Shown: one piece after another, positions 33,380-42,447 of the stretch
How positions within the stretch are numbered: position 1 is the stretch's first letter
Layout: each line of letters starts with the position of its first letter
From: JBFKQC01 sp041627895
GTDB taxonomy: Bacteria > Pseudomonadota > Alphaproteobacteria > Rhodobacterales > Rhodobacteraceae
Direction: 5' to 3'
Length of the DNA stretch: 64,000 bases
NCBI GenBank assembly: GCA_041627895.1
Contig: JBFKQC010000004.1
Location: 37,502 to 101,501, forward strand
Program-made: the position numbers and the translations under genes
Notes under the pieces: model-generated
Told to the model about the DNA's origin: nothing
Database searches by the model: none
Seen by the model: the letters and a program-made list of their open reading frames with translations, nothing else

Positions 33380-33420
33380 GTCGGTATTACGTATGTATTA
33401 CGTCGGTATCGCGTCGGTGC
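33380..33420 (+). repeat. 11-bp tandem repeat array, copy 2 (between serC and serA)
   Basis: Plus strand units: GTCGGTATTAC (33380-33390), GTATGTATTAC (33391-33401), GTCGGTATCGC (33402-33412) and a partial GTCGGTGC (33413-33420). It fills most of the 69-base serC-serA gap. It shares unit sequence, phase and a GTCGGTGCGA end with the array at 6956-7002. The array is inverted relative to the two genes it precedes. Confidence 0.85.
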
Positions 33421-33429
33421 GATTCCGGC

Positions 33430-34584
33430 TCAGGCGACGGCGTGCTGCGCGCCGATCTCGGCCTCGTAGGCCCACTCGATCCACGGCATCAGCGCCTCGA
33501 TGTCGGCGGTTTCGACCGTGCCGCCGCACCAGATGCGCAGGCCCGGCGGCGCGTCACGGTAGCTGCCGATATCAAAGGCGACGCCTTCGGCCTCGAGCCG
33601 CCTGGCCACCGCCTTGGCGAACATGTTCGGGTCGCTGATATGGGGATCGGTGAACTTGAGGCAGACGCTGGTGGTCGACGCGGTCGCCGGGTCTTCGGCG
33701 AGATTCGCGATCCAGTGGTGATGCTCGATATAGTCGACAATCGCCCCGGCATTGGCATCGGCGCGGGCGATCAGGCCGGCCAGCCCGCCCACCGATTTCG
33801 CCCAGCCCAGCGCGTTCAGGTAGTCCTCGACACACAGCATCGACGGCGTGTTGATCGTCGCGCCCTCGAAAATACCCTCGATCAGCTTGCCCTGCTTGGT
33901 CAGCCGGAAGATTTTCGGCAGCGGCCAGGGCGGCGTATAGCCTTCCAGCCGCTCGACCGCCCGGGGGCCGAGGATCAGCATGCCATGCGCCGCCTCGCCG
34001 CCCAGCACTTTCTGCCAGGAAAAGGTCGTGACATCGAGCTTGTCCCACGGCAGATCCATCGCGAAGGCCGCCGAGGTCGCATCGCAGAGCGTCAAGCCCT
34101 TGCGATCCGCCGGGATCACGTCGCCCGAGGGCACGCGCACGCCGGACGTCGTGCCGTTCCAGGTGAAACAGACGTCACGGTCGTAATCCAGAGCGGCCAT
34201 GTCGACGATCTGGCCGTATTCGGCCTCGTGCACCTTGGCGTCGATCTTCAGCTGCTTGACGGCGTCCGTCACCCAGCCCGCGCCAAAGCTTTCCCAGGCG
34301 GCCATCTCGACCGGGCGCTCGCCCAGCAGATTCCACATCGCCATCTCGAAGGCGCCGGTATCCGAGGCCGGAACGATGCCGATGCGGTAATCGGCGGGCA
34401 CGCCCAAGATGTCCCGGGTTTCGTCGATCGCCTGTTTCAGCTTGGCCTTGCCGATCGCCGCGCGGTGCGAACGGCCCAGCGCGGCGTCCTTCAGGGCGTC
34501 CAGTGCGAATGTCGGGGGTTTGGCGCAGGGGCCGGACGAGAAACGCGGATTGGCCGGCCGCGTGCCGGGGATCGTCGGTGCCAT
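33430..34584 (-). CDS. serC: Phosphoserine aminotransferase
   Basis: 384 aa. Second step of serine synthesis, converting 3-phosphohydroxypyruvate and glutamate to O-phosphoserine, with PLP. Visible: NPRFSSGPCAKPP at the start, SHRAAIGKAKLKQAIDETRD, the PLP Lys in TTFSWQKVLGGEAAHG, and GLRIWCGGTVE near the end. This is the alphaproteobacterial long branch (the TIGR01365-like type). AAGGAT sits 7 bases before ATG 34584 within a leader holding a small hairpin. Order serC-serA fits an operon; serB is divergent. Confidence 0.95.
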   Translation of the reverse strand: MAPTIPGTRPANPRFSSGPCAKPPTFALDALKDAALGRSHRAAIGKAKLKQAIDETRDILGVPADYRIGIVPASDTGAFEMAMWNLLGERPVEMAAWESFGAGWVTDAVKQLKIDAKVHEAEYGQIVDMAALDYDRDVCFTWNGTTSGVRVPSGDVIPADRKGLTLCDATSAAFAMDLPWDKLDVTTFSWQKVLGGEAAHGMLILGPRAVERLEGYTPPWPLPKIFRLTKQGKLIEGIFEGATINTPSMLCVEDYLNALGWAKSVGGLAGLIARADANAGAIVDYIEHHHWIANLAEDPATASTTSVCLKFTDPHISDPNMFAKAVARRLEAEGVAFDIGSYRDAPPGLRIWCGGTVETADIEALMPWIEWAYEAEIGAQHAVA

Positions 34585-34608
34585 CTATGGTATCCTTGCA
34601 GATATGCG

Positions 34609-34626
34609 CCCCTCGTTGGGGAGGGG
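34609..34626 (-). promoter_or_regulatory. Hairpin in the serC leader
   Basis: CCCCTC-N6-GAGGGG between the serC and serB starts, 25 bases upstream of the serC ATG on the minus strand. Possibly a translational or attenuation element; nothing shows a ligand. Confidence 0.3.
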
Positions 34627-34730
34627 TGTCCCGCCGCCGCACATACCACTTTGCCCGGGTTTCACAATAGCCAATTTGTCGCTATAGCGCCGCTTGATCT
34701 GCCGGAAGCGACGTAAGGGGACTGGACGCC

Positions 34731-35612
34731 GTGTTTGTGATCACGCTGTTGGCATCGCCCGAGCGGCGCAACCTTGACCCGGCGCTGGCCGCCAGCCTGC
34801 GCAATGCCTGGGGCGGCGGCGACGCGGTCTGGCTTGCCCCGGACGAGGCGGCGGAATTCACGGTGCCGGCCGTGCCGGGCAACTTGTGGGACATCTGGGA
34901 CCAGTGCCAGGCGATGGGGGTCGACCTGGTGCTGCAACCGGCGGAAAACCGGCGCAAGAAGATGCTGCTGGCCGACATGGATTCGACCCTGATCCAGCAG
35001 GAATGCGTCGACGAACTGGCCGCCGAGGCAGGTGTCGGCGACCGCGTTGCCGAGATCACCGCCCGCGCGATGAACGGCGAACTGGAATTCGAGGGCGCGC
35101 TGCGCGAGCGTGTCGGGCTGCTCGCCGGGTTGCCCGAGAACGTGATCACAAAGGTCCTGTCAGAGCGCATCACCTACATGCCCGGCGGCGCGGACCTGGT
35201 CGCGACGATGAAGGCGCATGGCGGTCATGCGGCGCTGGTCTCTGGCGGGTTCACCGCCTTTACCGGGGCGGTCGCGGCGCATCTGGGGTTCGACGAGCAC
35301 CGGGCCAACACTCTGCTGATCGAGGACGGGCGCCTGACCGGAAAAGTCGCCGAGCCGATTCTGGGACGCGACGCCAAGGTCGCCGCGCTGGAGACGATCG
35401 CCGCCCGGCTGGGGATCGCCGAGGACGACGTGATCGCCGTGGGCGACGGGGCGAACGACCTGGGCATGCTGGCGCGCGCCGGCACCGGCGTCGCGCTGCA
35501 TGCCAAGCCTTCGGTCGCGGCACAGGCGCAGGTGCGAATCAATCATGGCGACCTGACGGCGCTGTTGTACCTGCAGGGCTATGCCCGCGACGAATTCGTT
35601 TCCGCCGCCTAG
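34731..35612 (+). CDS. serB: Phosphoserine phosphatase
   Basis: 293 aa, GTG start at 34731. Last step of serine synthesis. HAD-family motifs: LLADMDSTLIQQE (catalytic DxDST), VSGGFTAFTG (motif II), Lys region LGRDAKVAALE, and VGDGANDLGMLARAG (motif III/IV). Residues 1-70 are an N-terminal regulatory region as in alphaproteobacterial SerB. Divergent from serC; its stop (TAG) shares CTAG with the stop of the convergent asparaginase gene, so the two genes overlap by four bases. Confidence 0.95.
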   Translation: MFVITLLASPERRNLDPALAASLRNAWGGGDAVWLAPDEAAEFTVPAVPGNLWDIWDQCQAMGVDLVLQPAENRRKKMLLADMDSTLIQQECVDELAAEAGVGDRVAEITARAMNGELEFEGALRERVGLLAGLPENVITKVLSERITYMPGGADLVATMKAHGGHAALVSGGFTAFTGAVAAHLGFDEHRANTLLIEDGRLTGKVAEPILGRDAKVAALETIAARLGIAEDDVIAVGDGANDLGMLARAGTGVALHAKPSVAAQAQVRINHGDLTALLYLQGYARDEFVSAA

Positions 35613-36601
35613 AACCGGCCGCCGACGGGGCGGATCTGGCCGACCGGGATATCGCGGCGGTTCGCCACCGGCGGGGCCAGGTATTTCTGCGCCACCGGGT
35701 CGCCCGGGTCCAGCACGCCGAGGCGCACGAGGATCGCCGCGATCGCGCATTCCGACGCCCGGGTCGCGCCGTCGACGATCTTCAGCGCCACGCCAAGGCC
35801 GCGTTCGGGCAGAATCGCGCCGAAAACGCCCTCGGCGCCGGTCTTGACCGCAACCTTGCCGCCCATGACGCGCATCAGTTCGGTGCAGGCGCAGCCCTCG
35901 CCCGCCACCAGGTCCGGATGCGCGGTCATCGCGCTGAAAAGCCGCCGCATCGCCCTGCCGCGCACGCTGCCGTCGCCGGCATTGGCAAAGGCCGCCAGGG
36001 CGCGGGCAAAACCGTGCAGGGTGGTCGCGAAATTCGGGGCCGAGCAGCCATCGAGGCCGAACCCCGGCGACGGTTCCCCGGTGACGTCCTCGAATGCCTC
36101 GAGCACGGCGCGCTGCACCGGGTGACCGGGGTTGACGTATTCCGGCCCGGCGCCGAGATGCCGGGCCAGCGTCAGGAACCCGGTATGCTTGCCCGAGCAG
36201 TTGTTGTGGTACTGGCAGGGCGCGCGCCCGGCGCGGATCAGGGCGTCGCGCGTCGCGGTATCGGGGGGTTCCTGCGGGCCGCAGCGCAGGTCGGCGTCGC
36301 CAAGCCCGAGATCGGCAAGCCAGCGCTCGACCCGGGCGGTGTGGATCGGCGCGCCGTTATGCGAGGCGCAAGCCAGCGCAAGCCGCTCGTCGTTCAGCCC
36401 GTGCGCATCCGCCGCGCCGCTTTCGACCAGGGGCAACGCCTGGATCATCTTGCAGGACGACCGGGGCAGGATCACCGCCGCCGGATCGCCCCAGGATTCG
36501 ACGATTTCGCCGGCGCCGTTGCAGATCACCGCATGGCCGGAATGCAGCGATTCGAGGATCGGCCCGCGCCAGACCTCGACCATGGTCACGGAATCGTTCA
36601 T
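35609..36601 (-). CDS. Asparaginase, Rhizobium etli type (PF06089)
   Basis: 330 aa. Hydrolyses L-asparagine to aspartate and ammonia. Unlike E. coli AnsB, this family has a beta-lactamase-like fold. Ser48 and Lys51 in RSSCKMIQAL, the catalytic-loop LACASHNG (Ser80), Cys135 and Lys138 in NNCSGKHTGFL, and Cys186 in LDGCSAPN fit, by recollection, the residues reported for R. etli ReAV including its metal site. Starts at ATG 36601, divergent from the IalB gene. Overlaps serB by four bases at the stops. Confidence 0.88.
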   Translation of the reverse strand: MNDSVTMVEVWRGPILESLHSGHAVICNGAGEIVESWGDPAAVILPRSSCKMIQALPLVESGAADAHGLNDERLALACASHNGAPIHTARVERWLADLGLGDADLRCGPQEPPDTATRDALIRAGRAPCQYHNNCSGKHTGFLTLARHLGAGPEYVNPGHPVQRAVLEAFEDVTGEPSPGFGLDGCSAPNFATTLHGFARALAAFANAGDGSVRGRAMRRLFSAMTAHPDLVAGEGCACTELMRVMGGKVAVKTGAEGVFGAILPERGLGVALKIVDGATRASECAIAAILVRLGVLDPGDPVAQKYLAPPVANRRDIPVGQIRPVGGRF

Positions 36602-36658
36602 ATTCCCCCCTCCGCGATGCGCGATTTTCTGCCAAGAGGGCTTTAAAAAATCGGCACC

Positions 36659-36678
36659 TTTCCGTTAAAATGCGGAAA
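36659..36678. promoter_or_regulatory. Dyad in the asparaginase/IalB divergent gap
   Basis: TTTCCG-N8-CGGAAA in an AT-rich patch, unlike the surrounding GC-rich DNA. Its place between two divergent starts suggests an operator; the regulator is unknown. Confidence 0.35.
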
Positions 36679-36772
36679 TGTTGTTGAACATTGCATGTTT
36701 GCCCGGAAAGGTCACGCCAGATAGACCGGGGCGAACTGCCAGAGGCAGATACGGCTGGAGGCTGGGAACGGA

Positions 36773-37300
36773 ATGCACGCAGGACTAGCACGCGGGATCG
36801 CTTGCGCAGGCTTTGCATTGGCGGCCGGCGCGGGGATCGCGCAGGACTCGACGAACAGGGTTGCGGCCCATACCGACTGGAGCGTCTTCGAGGCGAGCGA
36901 CCCGACGCAATGCTGGAGCGTCTCCAGCCCGAAAGAGACGGTGAACACGCGCGACGGCCGCGTCGTCGCGGTGCGGCGGGGGGATATCCTACTGTTCGTG
37001 TCGTACATCCCGAGCGCCGAGGTCAGCGGGCAGGTGTCGTTCACCGGCGGCTACCCGTTCCGCGACGGCTCGACGGTGACGCTGGATATCGGCGACACGG
37101 CGTTCGAGCTCTTTACCGATGGCGAGACGGCCTGGTCGGCCTCGAACGCGGACGACTCCAAGATCATCACCGCGATGAAGCGCGGGTCCGAGGCTGTGCT
37201 GACCGGCGTCTCTTCGCGCGGCACCAAGACCGAAGACACGTTCTCGCTGTTCGGGTTCACCGCGGCGGTCGAGGAAGCCGAGAAGCGCTGCGGCGGCTGA
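36773..37300 (+). CDS. IalB-family (invasion associated locus B) secreted protein
   Basis: 175 aa. Signal peptide 1 to about 23 (cleavage GIA-QD), then an immunoglobulin-like IalB domain: HTDWSVFEASDPTQCWSVSSP with a Cys, VVAVRRGDILLFVSYIPSAEV, GQVSFTGGYPF, TVTLDIGDTAFELF and ITAMKRGSEAVLTGVSSRGT. IalB proteins are common in alphaproteobacteria, named after Bartonella, but their actual role outside it is unclear. It lies upstream of tsaE by 43 bases. Confidence 0.85.
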   Translation: MHAGLARGIACAGFALAAGAGIAQDSTNRVAAHTDWSVFEASDPTQCWSVSSPKETVNTRDGRVVAVRRGDILLFVSYIPSAEVSGQVSFTGGYPFRDGSTVTLDIGDTAFELFTDGETAWSASNADDSKIITAMKRGSEAVLTGVSSRGTKTEDTFSLFGFTAAVEEAEKRCGG

Positions 37301-37343
37301 CGGGCGGCTTGCGGTGGCCGGTGCGCTCGATCAGAGTGCCGGC

Positions 37344-37844
37344 ATGTCAGACCCGGTCGAGCGGCATTTCCTGTTCCGGTCCGAAGCGGAGACCAGGCGA
37401 TTCGCGGAAGCGCTCGCGCCCCGGCTGCGCGCCGGCGACACGCTGCTGCTGTCGGGCGGTCTGGGCGCCGGAAAGACGGCGTTCGCGCGCGCGGTGATCC
37501 AGGCGCGGCTGGCCGCCGCGGGGCGGTCAGAGGACGTACCCTCGCCCAGTTTCACGCTGGTCCAGACCTATTCCGACGGCGTGGAGGAGTTCTGGCACGC
37601 CGATCTTTACCGGCTGGCGGGCCCGGACGAGGTGATCGAGCTTGGGCTCGACGAGGCGTTCGGCGCGGCGGTCTGCCTGGTCGAATGGCCCGACCGGCTG
37701 GACGGCGAGGCGCCGCGGGATGCGCTGGAACTGAATTTCGCAATGACCGAGACGCCGGGCGAGCGCCGGATGACCGCATGGTCGCGCGATCCGCGTTGGG
37801 CCACGATGCTGGACGCGGTCGCGCCCGAGGCTGCCGATGTCTGA
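37344..37844 (+). CDS. tsaE: tRNA N6-threonylcarbamoyladenosine biosynthesis ATPase TsaE
   Basis: 166 aa from ATG 37344 (MSDPVERHFLFRSEAETRRF). The ATPase that powers the TsaB-TsaD complex in the t6A modification of tRNAs reading ANN codons. Walker A is GGLGAGKTAFAR; the family motifs SPSFTLVQTY and HADLYRLAG and the strand VCLVEWPDRL are present. Its partner tsaB is 10 kb away at 48249. The stop overlaps the start of amgK by eight bases. Confidence 0.95.
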   Translation: MSDPVERHFLFRSEAETRRFAEALAPRLRAGDTLLLSGGLGAGKTAFARAVIQARLAAAGRSEDVPSPSFTLVQTYSDGVEEFWHADLYRLAGPDEVIELGLDEAFGAAVCLVEWPDRLDGEAPRDALELNFAMTETPGERRMTAWSRDPRWATMLDAVAPEAADV

Positions 37845-38835
37845 GCACGAGGCACGGATCGCCGGGTTTCTGGCCGCCGCGGGATGGGCCGGTGCGACGC
37901 CAGAGCCGCTGGCAGGCGATGCCTCGGCCCGGCGCTATGTCCGGCTGCGCCGCGCATCGGGCGAAACCGCGGTCCTGATGGATGACCCGCCAGGACCCGG
38001 GCAGAAGACCGGGGCGTTTCTGGCGGTCGGCGCGTATCTGCGCGGCCTGGGCCTGTCGCCGCCCGATATCCTGGCGGCCGATCAAGCGGCCGGCCTGGTG
38101 CTGCTGGAAGACCTCGGCGACGCGCTGTACGCGCGGATAGCCGCGCCAGGTCTGGAACAGTGCCTTTACGAAGCCGCGGTCGACGTGCTGGTCGTGCTCG
38201 ACGGCGCCGTTCGACCCGAATTCGCCCCGGAATTCGACATCGTAACCATGTGCGAACAGACCGCGCCGGCCTACGAGTGGTACCGCGGGCTGCTGCCGGA
38301 TGCGCGCGGCGAAAGGCACATCGGCGCGTTTCGGGCAGAGTTAGAGACTGTTTTTCGCCGCACGCTGCCCGAACGCCGCACGATCCTGTTGCGAGACTAT
38401 CATGCCGAAAACCTGATCTGGCTGCCCAAGCGTAACGGGATACGGCGGGTCGGATTGCTGGATTTCCAGGACGCGATGACCGGGCCGCCGGGTTACGATC
38501 TGGTGTCGCTGCTGCTCGATGCGCGGCGCGACGTGCCCGGACCGCTGGTCGACGCGATGATCGCGCGGTTTGCCCGCGGGACCGGCACCGACGAAGCTGC
38601 GCTGCGCGCGGCCTTTGCGGCGATGGGCGTGCAGCGCAACCTGCGCATCCTCGGCGTCTTCGCGCGGCTTGCGCGGCGCGACGGGAAACGGCGTTACCTG
38701 GCCTTTATCCCGCGGGTCTGGGCGCATGTGACGGCCTGCCTCGCGCATCCGGACCTGGCGGACCTCGCCGCGATCGTGGCCGGCGATTTCCCGGCGCCGG
38801 ATATCGGGGCGATCACCGCGGAAGCGAGCGCATGA
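37837..38835 (+). CDS. amgK: N-acetylmuramate/N-acetylglucosamine kinase AmgK
   Basis: 332 aa. An aminoglycoside-phosphotransferase-fold kinase that puts a phosphate on C1 of MurNAc and GlcNAc in the Pseudomonas-type peptidoglycan recycling route that bypasses fosfomycin-sensitive synthesis. Visible: ASARRYVRLRR, VLLEDLGDALYA, catalytic LLRDYHAENLIWLP, and the metal Asp in GLLDFQDAMTGPPGYDL. The match to AmgK rather than another APH-like kinase is strong because murU follows at once with a four-base overlap. Confidence 0.93.
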   Translation: MSEHEARIAGFLAAAGWAGATPEPLAGDASARRYVRLRRASGETAVLMDDPPGPGQKTGAFLAVGAYLRGLGLSPPDILAADQAAGLVLLEDLGDALYARIAAPGLEQCLYEAAVDVLVVLDGAVRPEFAPEFDIVTMCEQTAPAYEWYRGLLPDARGERHIGAFRAELETVFRRTLPERRTILLRDYHAENLIWLPKRNGIRRVGLLDFQDAMTGPPGYDLVSLLLDARRDVPGPLVDAMIARFARGTGTDEAALRAAFAAMGVQRNLRILGVFARLARRDGKRRYLAFIPRVWAHVTACLAHPDLADLAAIVAGDFPAPDIGAITAEASA

Positions 38836-39509
38836 GCGGCCCCGACCGTGCCATGGTCTTTGCCGCCGGGCTTGGCACACGGATGGCGCCGCTGACCGAC
38901 CGCGTGCCGAAACCCCTGATCAAGGTTGCCGGCAAGCCGCTGATCGACCATGCGCTGGATCTGCTGCGCGAGGCCGGAATCGACACGATCGTGGCCAATA
39001 CCCACCACCTGCCCGAGCCGCTGGAGGCGCACCTGGCGGCGCGCGGCGTCACCGCAATCCGCGAGGCCGTGCTGCTGGATACCGGCGGCGGGCTGAAAAA
39101 CGCGATGGCGGTGCTGGGCGGCGGGGATGTGATCACAATGAATTCCGACGCGGTCTGGCAGGGTGCCAACCCGGTCGCCGGGCTGCGTGCGGCGTGGGAT
39201 CCGGGGCGGATGGACGCGCTTTTGTCTCTGATTCACCCGGAAATGGCCATCGGCCACACAGGTCCCGGCGATTTCCACCGTGCCGACGACGGCAGGCTTT
39301 GCCGTGGACCGGGGCTGATCTTTTCCGGGGTGCAGATCATCAAGACTGCCCGGCTGGCCGAGATCGACGACGAGGTGTTTTCGCTGAACCGGCTTTGGGA
39401 CGTCGTGGCCGCCGAGGCCCGGCTGTTCGGCGCGGTGCATGACGGGCGCTGGTGCGATGTCGGACGCCCCGAAAGCATTCGGCTGGCAGAGGCGCTGCTT
39501 GATGTTTGA
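38832..39509 (+). CDS. murU: N-acetylmuramate alpha-1-phosphate uridylyltransferase MurU
   Basis: 225 aa. Makes UDP-MurNAc from MurNAc-1-phosphate and UTP, next step after AmgK. Nucleotidyltransferase signature AMVFAAGLGTRMAPLTDRVPK, then PKPLIKVAGKPLIDHAL, LDTGGGLKNA, MNSDAVW (metal Asp), and GRWCDVGRPESIRLAE. ATGA overlap with amgK, and an eight-base overlap with addB. Confidence 0.94.
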   Translation: MSGPDRAMVFAAGLGTRMAPLTDRVPKPLIKVAGKPLIDHALDLLREAGIDTIVANTHHLPEPLEAHLAARGVTAIREAVLLDTGGGLKNAMAVLGGGDVITMNSDAVWQGANPVAGLRAAWDPGRMDALLSLIHPEMAIGHTGPGDFHRADDGRLCRGPGLIFSGVQIIKTARLAEIDDEVFSLNRLWDVVAAEARLFGAVHDGRWCDVGRPESIRLAEALLDV

Positions 39510-42447
39510 GCCGACCGAAAGGCCCCGCATCTTCGGCCTGCCGCCCGGCGTCGACTTCGCCAGCGCGCTGGTCGACGGTGTTCTGACGCGCATGGGAACC
39601 GCCCCGCCCGAGGCGCTGGCCCGGGTCGAAATCCACGTGAACACCCGCCGCATGCAGCGCCGCGTCACGGCGCTGTTCGATGCCGGGCCCGCGCGGCTGT
39701 TGCCGCGCATCAGGCTGGTGACGGACCTGGCCACCGAGGCCGGGTTCGGCGACATTCCGCCCCCGGTCTCGCCTCTGCGCAGACGGCTCGAGCTGATGCA
39801 GCTTGTCGCCGGCCTGCTCGAGCACAAGCCGGATCTCGCGCCGCGCGAGGCGCTCTTCGACCTTGCCGACAGCCTGGCGGCGCTGATGGACGAGATGCAG
39901 GGCGAGGGGGTCGGGCCCGAGGCGCTGTGCGACATCGACGTCGCAGATCAATCCGGGCACTGGCAGCAAAGCCTGGAATTCGTTTCGCTGGTTCAGCGGT
40001 ATTTCGGCGCGCAAACCGGATCGGAGCCGGATATCGAGGCGAGACAGAGACTGGTCGTCGAGCGGCTGGCCGAGGACTGGCGCCGCAATCCGCCGACGCA
40101 TCCGGTGCTTGTCGCGGGTTCGACCGGGTCGCGCGGCACCACGGCGCTGTTCATGCGCACCGTGGCGCGGCTGCCGCAGGGCGCGCTGGTGTTGCCCGGC
40201 GTGGATTTCGACATGCCGGCGGATGTCTGGAACCGGCTGGACGATGCGTTGACCGGCGAGGACCACCCGCAATTCCGTTTTGCACGGATGCTACGTGCGC
40301 TGGATGCGGCACCGGGCGAAATCCGACGCTGGGTGCCGGGGGCCGAGCCGGCGAATCCGTCACGAAACCGCCTTGTTTCGCTCGCATTGCGCCCGGCGCC
40401 GGTCACCGATCAGTGGCTGGTCGAGGGCCGCCAGCTGAACGGGATCGCCGCGGCGACCGAGCGCGTGGCGCTGGTCGAGGCGCCGTCGCCGCGTGAAGAG
40501 GCCGCCGCCGTGGCGCTGGTTTTGCGCAAGGCGGCCGAAGACGGGCGCAGCGCGGCGCTGATCACCCCGGACCGGACGCTGACGCGGCAGGTCGCCGCCG
40601 CGCTCGACCGCTGGGGCATCGTGCCCGACGACAGCGCCGGGCGGCCCCTGCCGCTGACGGCGCCGGGGCGGTTCCTGCGGCACGTGGCGGACCTTTTCGG
40701 GCAGCGGTTGACCGCCGCGGCGCTGCTGACGCTGCTGAAACATCCGCTGACCAATTCCGGGCCGGCGGGACGCGGGCCGCACCTGTTGCAGACCGGCGCG
40801 CTGGAGCTGGAACTGCGCCGCAACGGACCGCCGTTCCCGACGGCGGCGAGCCTGCGTGACTGGGGCAAGACAGGAGGCGACGACCGACGGACCTGGGCCG
40901 AGTGGGTCGCCGGCTGCATCGACGGGCTGGACGAGGGTGAAGAGCGGCCGCTCGGCGTGCATCTGGACCGCCACATCGCCCTGGCCGAACGGCTTGCGCG
41001 CGGGTCCGCCGGCGAGGGTTCGGGCGAGCTTTGGCGCAGGGAGGCGGGCGAGGAGGCGCTGCGATGGGTCGACGCGCTGCGCCGCGAGGCCGACGGCGGC
41101 GGCACGATGCCGGCCGACGATTATTCGTCTCTGTTCCACGCGGTCTTGCGGCGCGGCGAGGTTCGCGAGGCGGTTACCGCGCATCCCCGCATCATGATCT
41201 GGGGCACGCTGGAGGCGCGGGTGCAGGGCGCGGATCTGGTCGTCCTGGCCGGCCTCAACGAGGGCACCTGGCCCGAGCCGCTCGCGCCCGACCCGTGGCT
41301 GAACCGCACGTTGCGGCACAAGGCCGGGCTGCTGCTTCCGGAGCGCCAGATCGGGCTGGCGGCGCATGACTTCCAACAGGCGGTGGCGGCGGACGAGGTC
41401 GCGCTGACCCGCGCTGTGCGCGACGCCGAGGCGGCGACGGTGCCGTCGCGCTGGATCAACCGGCTGACCAACCTGCTGAGCGGACTGCCCGGCGAAGGCC
41501 CGCGGGCGCTGGACGCAATGCGGGGCCGTGGCGACCGTCTGCTGGCGCTGGCCCGCGCGGTCGACAAACCGGCCGAATCGGTCGCCCCGGCCCGGCGGCC
41601 ATCGCCGCGGCCGCCGGTCGCCGACCGGCCCCGCGAAATTTCGATCACCGAGGTTCAGACCCTGATCCGCGACCCTTATGCCGTCTATGCCCGGCGGGTG
41701 CTGCGGCTCGATCCGCTGGACCCGCTGCACCATGTCCCCGACCCGCCGACCCGCGGCACGCTGGTGCACGCGATACTCGAGGACTTCATCGGACAGGGCG
41801 CGATCGGCGATCCGGACGAGGCCCGGGCAAGGCTGCTGGCGACGGCGCAGCGCATCTTCGGCGCGAGGGTCGCCTGGCCAGCCGCGCGGCGGTTCTGGTT
41901 CGCTCGCCTCGCGCGGGTGGCCGACTGGTTCGTCGAGGGCGAGATTGCGCGGCAGTCGCACGCCCGGCCGATTGCCCTGGAACGCCAGGCGAGGCTGAGA
42001 TTCCCCGATGTAGAGACTGTTCTGAAGGGAAAAATCGACCGTATCGACCGCCTCGGCGACGGCCGGCTGGCGGTTTACGACTACAAGACCGGCGCGCCGC
42101 CCAGCCCCGATCAGCAGACCCATTTCGACAAGCAGCTTCAGCTTGCCGCGCTGCTGGTCGAGCATGGCGCGGTGACGGACCTCGACGCGGCGCGCGTCGC
42201 CGAAATCGGCTATGTCGGCCTTGGCGCTTCGCCTGTATTCGAACCTGTTCCACTGGAAAACGGCGAGATCGCAGAGGTGATGCAGGGCCTCGTCGCGCTT
42301 GTCGCATCCTACCGCGAACGGCGCCGCGGATACACCTCGCGGCGCGCGATGGTCGAGTTGCGGCGTGGCGGCGACTATGACCACCTGGCGCGCTATGGCG
42401 AGTGGGACGAGACCGACGCGCCGCAGCCGCAGGAGGTCGGGCCATGA
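39502..42447 (+). CDS. addB: Double-strand break repair protein AddB
   Basis: 981 aa from ATG 39502 (MFEPTERPRIFGLPPG), overlapping the murU stop. With AddA it forms the helicase-nuclease that processes DNA ends for RecA. Inactive-helicase-like N-terminus (the ALITPDRTLTRQVA and VVLAGLNEGTWPEP regions) and a RecB-type nuclease domain near the C-terminus (DPYAVYARRVLRLDPLDPLH, LAVYDYKTGAPPSPDQQ with the catalytic Asp-Lys). I see no four-Cys iron-sulphur pattern like that of Bacillus AddB, as is normal for the alphaproteobacterial form. ATGA overlap with addA. Confidence 0.95.
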   Translation: MFEPTERPRIFGLPPGVDFASALVDGVLTRMGTAPPEALARVEIHVNTRRMQRRVTALFDAGPARLLPRIRLVTDLATEAGFGDIPPPVSPLRRRLELMQLVAGLLEHKPDLAPREALFDLADSLAALMDEMQGEGVGPEALCDIDVADQSGHWQQSLEFVSLVQRYFGAQTGSEPDIEARQRLVVERLAEDWRRNPPTHPVLVAGSTGSRGTTALFMRTVARLPQGALVLPGVDFDMPADVWNRLDDALTGEDHPQFRFARMLRALDAAPGEIRRWVPGAEPANPSRNRLVSLALRPAPVTDQWLVEGRQLNGIAAATERVALVEAPSPREEAAAVALVLRKAAEDGRSAALITPDRTLTRQVAAALDRWGIVPDDSAGRPLPLTAPGRFLRHVADLFGQRLTAAALLTLLKHPLTNSGPAGRGPHLLQTGALELELRRNGPPFPTAASLRDWGKTGGDDRRTWAEWVAGCIDGLDEGEERPLGVHLDRHIALAERLARGSAGEGSGELWRREAGEEALRWVDALRREADGGGTMPADDYSSLFHAVLRRGEVREAVTAHPRIMIWGTLEARVQGADLVVLAGLNEGTWPEPLAPDPWLNRTLRHKAGLLLPERQIGLAAHDFQQAVAADEVALTRAVRDAEAATVPSRWINRLTNLLSGLPGEGPRALDAMRGRGDRLLALARAVDKPAESVAPARRPSPRPPVADRPREISITEVQTLIRDPYAVYARRVLRLDPLDPLHHVPDPPTRGTLVHAILEDFIGQGAIGDPDEARARLLATAQRIFGARVAWPAARRFWFARLARVADWFVEGEIARQSHARPIALERQARLRFPDVETVLKGKIDRIDRLGDGRLAVYDYKTGAPPSPDQQTHFDKQLQLAALLVEHGAVTDLDAARVAEIGYVGLGASPVFEPVPLENGEIAEVMQGLVALVASYRERRRGYTSRRAMVELRRGGDYDHLARYGEWDETDAPQPQEVGP

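Noticed and set aside
38341..38351. Recurrent TTAGAGAC/GTAGAGAC strings (near 19165, 30083, 38341, 42009), several with the rare Leu codon TTA
   Set aside because: All lie in frame within ordinary Leu/Val-Glu-Thr coding stretches, CTGGAGAC also occurs in genes here, and the count is only modestly above chance.
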